From: Flavobacterium sp.
GTDB lineage: Bacteria; Bacteroidota; Bacteroidia; Flavobacteriales; Flavobacteriaceae
Length of the DNA: 57,403 nucleotides
Direction of reading: 5' to 3'
Assembly (NCBI RefSeq): GCF_027490375.1
Contig: NZ_JAIXYH010000064.1
Location: 1-57,403 of the forward strand
Position numbers and translations under genes: made by a program. Below are positions 55,314 through 57,403 of this stretch, one piece after another. The notes beneath the pieces are model-generated. The model searched no databases. It saw only the letters and a program-made list of their open reading frames with translations, and had not been told where the DNA came from. The number at the start of each line of letters is the position of its first letter. Position 1 is the first letter of the stretch.

Positions 55314-57179
55314 ATGGAAGAAAAAAAGTTAGACCTCAACACCATCATCGGCTTCGCCTTAATTTTCGGCTTGCTGTTTTGGATCATGTATCAAAATCAG
55401 CCTACAGCGCCCGAAGCTTCAACTAAACCAAAAACCGAGCAAGCGCCAACAAAAGCATTACCTGCAACGACGGCAGCAGCAACTACAGCAGCCGACAGCA
55501 GTGCATACTCGCAAAAATTTGGTGTCTTTGGAAACAGTGCTGCCCTAGCCCAGCAAAATGCCAAAAAAGAAGTGCAGCTCGACAATGAGGTTCTTTCTTT
55601 GAAAATTGCACTTAAAGGCGGACAAGTAACCGAAGCCACTTTGAAAAACTACGAGCGTTTCAAAAAAGGCAGTGGCGAACTTGTTCGTTTGATTCAAAAC
55701 AACAATGCGAACTTCAATACGAAGTTAATCACGTCGGATAATAAAATCATCAATACGGCCGATTTATACTTTGAGCCACAATTGCTAAAAAGTGGCGATA
55801 ACCAAATACTTTCGCTAAAAGCCAATACAGCAAACGGCGGTTTTCTTGAGTACCGTTATAGCCTAAAACCAAAAGATTATTTGGTTGGATTCGACCTAGT
55901 TTCACAAGGATTAACCAGCGTTTTGTCGCCTAAGCAAGCGGTGGAGCTCGAGTGGAATTTGAAAACGTTCCGCAATGAGAAAAGCGTTTCATACGAAAAT
56001 CGTTATGCTGAAATCTACTACCAATACGAAGATGACAAAACCAGTTACGTAGGTCAAGGCAACGATGCTACCGAAAATCCGGAATCGGTGAAATTTGTAG
56101 CATTCAAACAGCACTTTTTCTCAAGCATATTGTTAACAGACAAACCGTTTGCAAAAGCCGATTTACTGTCAAATAATCTTGTTAAAGACGAAGAAGTTGA
56201 TACGCTTTTCACCAAAGATTTCAAGGCTAAAATTGCCCTTAAAGCGCAGGCAGGCGAAATCAACCAAAACATGCATTGGTATTTTGGTCCGACCGACTAC
56301 AAATTGTTAAAAACGTATGAGCGTGACTTAGAGTACATTGTTCCGCTTGGTTGGGGGATTTTCGGTTGGATAAACCGTTATTTCTTTATTCCGGCTTACG
56401 ATATTTTATCGGGCTTTTTGGCACAAGGCTGGGCAATTATCTTATTCACCATACTAATAAAATTGGTGTTGTCGCCCATTACGTATAAGTCGTTTTTATC
56501 TCAGGCGAAAATGAAAGTTTTACGTCCGGATATTGCCGAACTGAACGAGAAATTCAAGAAAGATCCGATGAAGCGCCAGCAGGAAACCATGAAATTGTAT
56601 TCGAAAGCGGGCGTTAACCCAATGGCAGGTTGTATTCCGGCGCTGTTACAAATGCCGATATTTTACGCCTTGTTCCAATTTTTCCCGGCTGAGTTAGCTT
56701 TGCGTCAGCAAGGATTCTTGTGGGCAAACGACTTATCCTCGTTCGATGCTGTTATACAATTGCCGTTTTACATTCCGTTGTACGGAAATCACATCAGTTT
56801 GTTTCCTATTCTTGCATCAATTGCTATTTTCTTTTACATGAAAATGACAACAGGCGATCAGGCCATGCAACAACCGCAACAAGAAGGCATGCCGGATATG
56901 GCGAAGATTATGAAAATCATGATTTATATATCACCGGTAATGATGTTGATTTTCTTCAACAACTACGCGTCGGGCTTGAGTTTGTACTACTTTGTTTCTA
57001 ACGTGCTTACTATTGGAATTATGTTGGTTATCAAGAATTATATTGTAGATAACGATAAGATTCACGCACAAATTCAGGAAAACAAACAGCGCGAGCCAAA
57101 GCAGCAAAGTAAATTCCAACGCAAGTTGCAAGAAATGATGGAAGCTGCCGAAGCTGAAAAAGCTAAGAAGAAGAAATAA
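55314..57179 (+). CDS. yidC: Membrane protein insertase YidC
   Basis: 621 residues. N-terminal helix (12-27), an Ala/Thr-rich linker, a large periplasmic beta-super-sandwich (about 80-340), then the conserved insertase domain with five membrane segments, including ILFTILIKLVLSPITYKSF and GCIPALLQMPIFYALFQFF, and a Lys/Glu-rich tail. Inserts and folds inner-membrane proteins with or without SecYEG. Placement after pyrG is usual in Flavobacteriia. Confidence 0.96.
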   Translation: MEEKKLDLNTIIGFALIFGLLFWIMYQNQPTAPEASTKPKTEQAPTKALPATTAAATTAADSSAYSQKFGVFGNSAALAQQNAKKEVQLDNEVLSLKIALKGGQVTEATLKNYERFKKGSGELVRLIQNNNANFNTKLITSDNKIINTADLYFEPQLLKSGDNQILSLKANTANGGFLEYRYSLKPKDYLVGFDLVSQGLTSVLSPKQAVELEWNLKTFRNEKSVSYENRYAEIYYQYEDDKTSYVGQGNDATENPESVKFVAFKQHFFSSILLTDKPFAKADLLSNNLVKDEEVDTLFTKDFKAKIALKAQAGEINQNMHWYFGPTDYKLLKTYERDLEYIVPLGWGIFGWINRYFFIPAYDILSGFLAQGWAIILFTILIKLVLSPITYKSFLSQAKMKVLRPDIAELNEKFKKDPMKRQQETMKLYSKAGVNPMAGCIPALLQMPIFYALFQFFPAELALRQQGFLWANDLSSFDAVIQLPFYIPLYGNHISLFPILASIAIFFYMKMTTGDQAMQQPQQEGMPDMAKIMKIMIYISPVMMLIFFNNYASGLSLYYFVSNVLTIGIMLVIKNYIVDNDKIHAQIQENKQREPKQQSKFQRKLQEMMEAAEAEKAKKKK

Positions 57180-57199
57180 TAATTTTTAAAAGTTAATCT

Positions 57200-57228
57200 A
57201 AACCGCTGCATTTCGTAGCGGTTTTTTT
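57200..57228 (+). terminator. Terminator after yidC
   Basis: AAACCGCT (57200-57207) and AGCGGTTT (57217-57224) form an 8-bp stem followed by a run of Ts. Confidence 0.92.
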
Positions 57229-57231
57229 ATG

Positions 57232-57345
57232 GCGTTCCGGCGGCATTCGTTTGGTGTAAGTTCAAAGCCGCCGTCGGGCTTTCTGCTGCGCCCGAGGCTT
57301 TAGCAGAACTGACCGAAGGTAATCCCTAACGCGAAAATCGTTACT
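57232..57345. repeat. REP-like element at the window end
   Basis: On the minus strand it reads CGTTAGGGATTACC, then GCAGCAGAAAGCCCGACGG, the order seen in other copies of the REP-like family. No gene in the last 220 bp. Confidence 0.65.
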
Positions 57346-57403
57346 ATACGTTTTGTTCTCGTTTTAAATTTGGTTGTACAGTTGGCGAAAGAATTTCTTG
57401 GAA

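Overview
The window looks like a chromosomal segment from a Flavobacteriia member (Bacteroidota), probably Flavobacteriaceae. The grounds are the moderately low GC, the lack of Shine-Dalgarno sequences, many starts preceded by the Bacteroidota -7 box TAnnTTTG, a type IX secretion sorting tail, SusD-free but lipoprotein-rich secreted proteins, and the gene order pyrE/birA/rsfS/ftsH/cdsA/psd/ACBP/sod/valS. No rRNA, tRNA, prophage, insertion sequence or CRISPR array was found by eye.

Layout. 1-1089: repeat-filled non-coding DNA. 1090-8942: ychF, a secreted transglutaminase-like protein, and topoisomerase IV (parE, parC) with a GxxExxY-family gene lying between the two subunits. 9126-12533: a secreted di-haem cytochrome c peroxidase and a PhoX-like lipoprotein. 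12729-13612: an Xre/RES toxin-antitoxin pair. 18307-13851 (minus): a tightly packed operon of a PASTA protein, an RluD-type pseudouridine synthase, murQ, three small genes and terC. It diverges from ddl-coaD, so cell-wall functions lie on both sides of one intergenic region. 20302-28327: Nudix hydrolase, pyrE, an SRPBCC protein, birA, rsfS-ftsH, and a LUD-cdsA-psd-ACBP-sod phospholipid and envelope operon. 28412-41124: valS, a DUF1573 protein, two tandem OmpA-like double-domain proteins, a flavin amine oxidase, an alpha-oxoamine synthase, and an S8 protease/nitronate monooxygenase/alkaline phosphatase operon. 41179-45444: a degenerate, repeat-rich stretch with a 59-bp tandem array, a TPR gene interrupted by one in-frame stop, and 9-nt simple repeats. 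45445-57179: mnmA, a YwqK-like protein, a fasciclin lipoprotein, then guaA, a LysM lipid-envelope-type protein, OsmC, DUF3820, pyrG and yidC.

The genes are mostly housekeeping. The unusual signal is in the DNA between them. There are several families of intergenic repeats: a REP-like hairpin family with about seven copies, a roughly 218-bp element with terminal inverted repeats (two copies in opposite orientation, one solo end), and a composite module whose parts recur in the same order at two distant loci. A 317-bp tandem duplication sits just upstream of guaA. A second recurring signal is TAnnTTTG boxes that end only 3-4 nt before ATG at the Xre antitoxin, pyrE and guaA genes, which suggests leaderless transcripts. 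I did not find a convincing new defence or metabolic system; the items above are the best leads.
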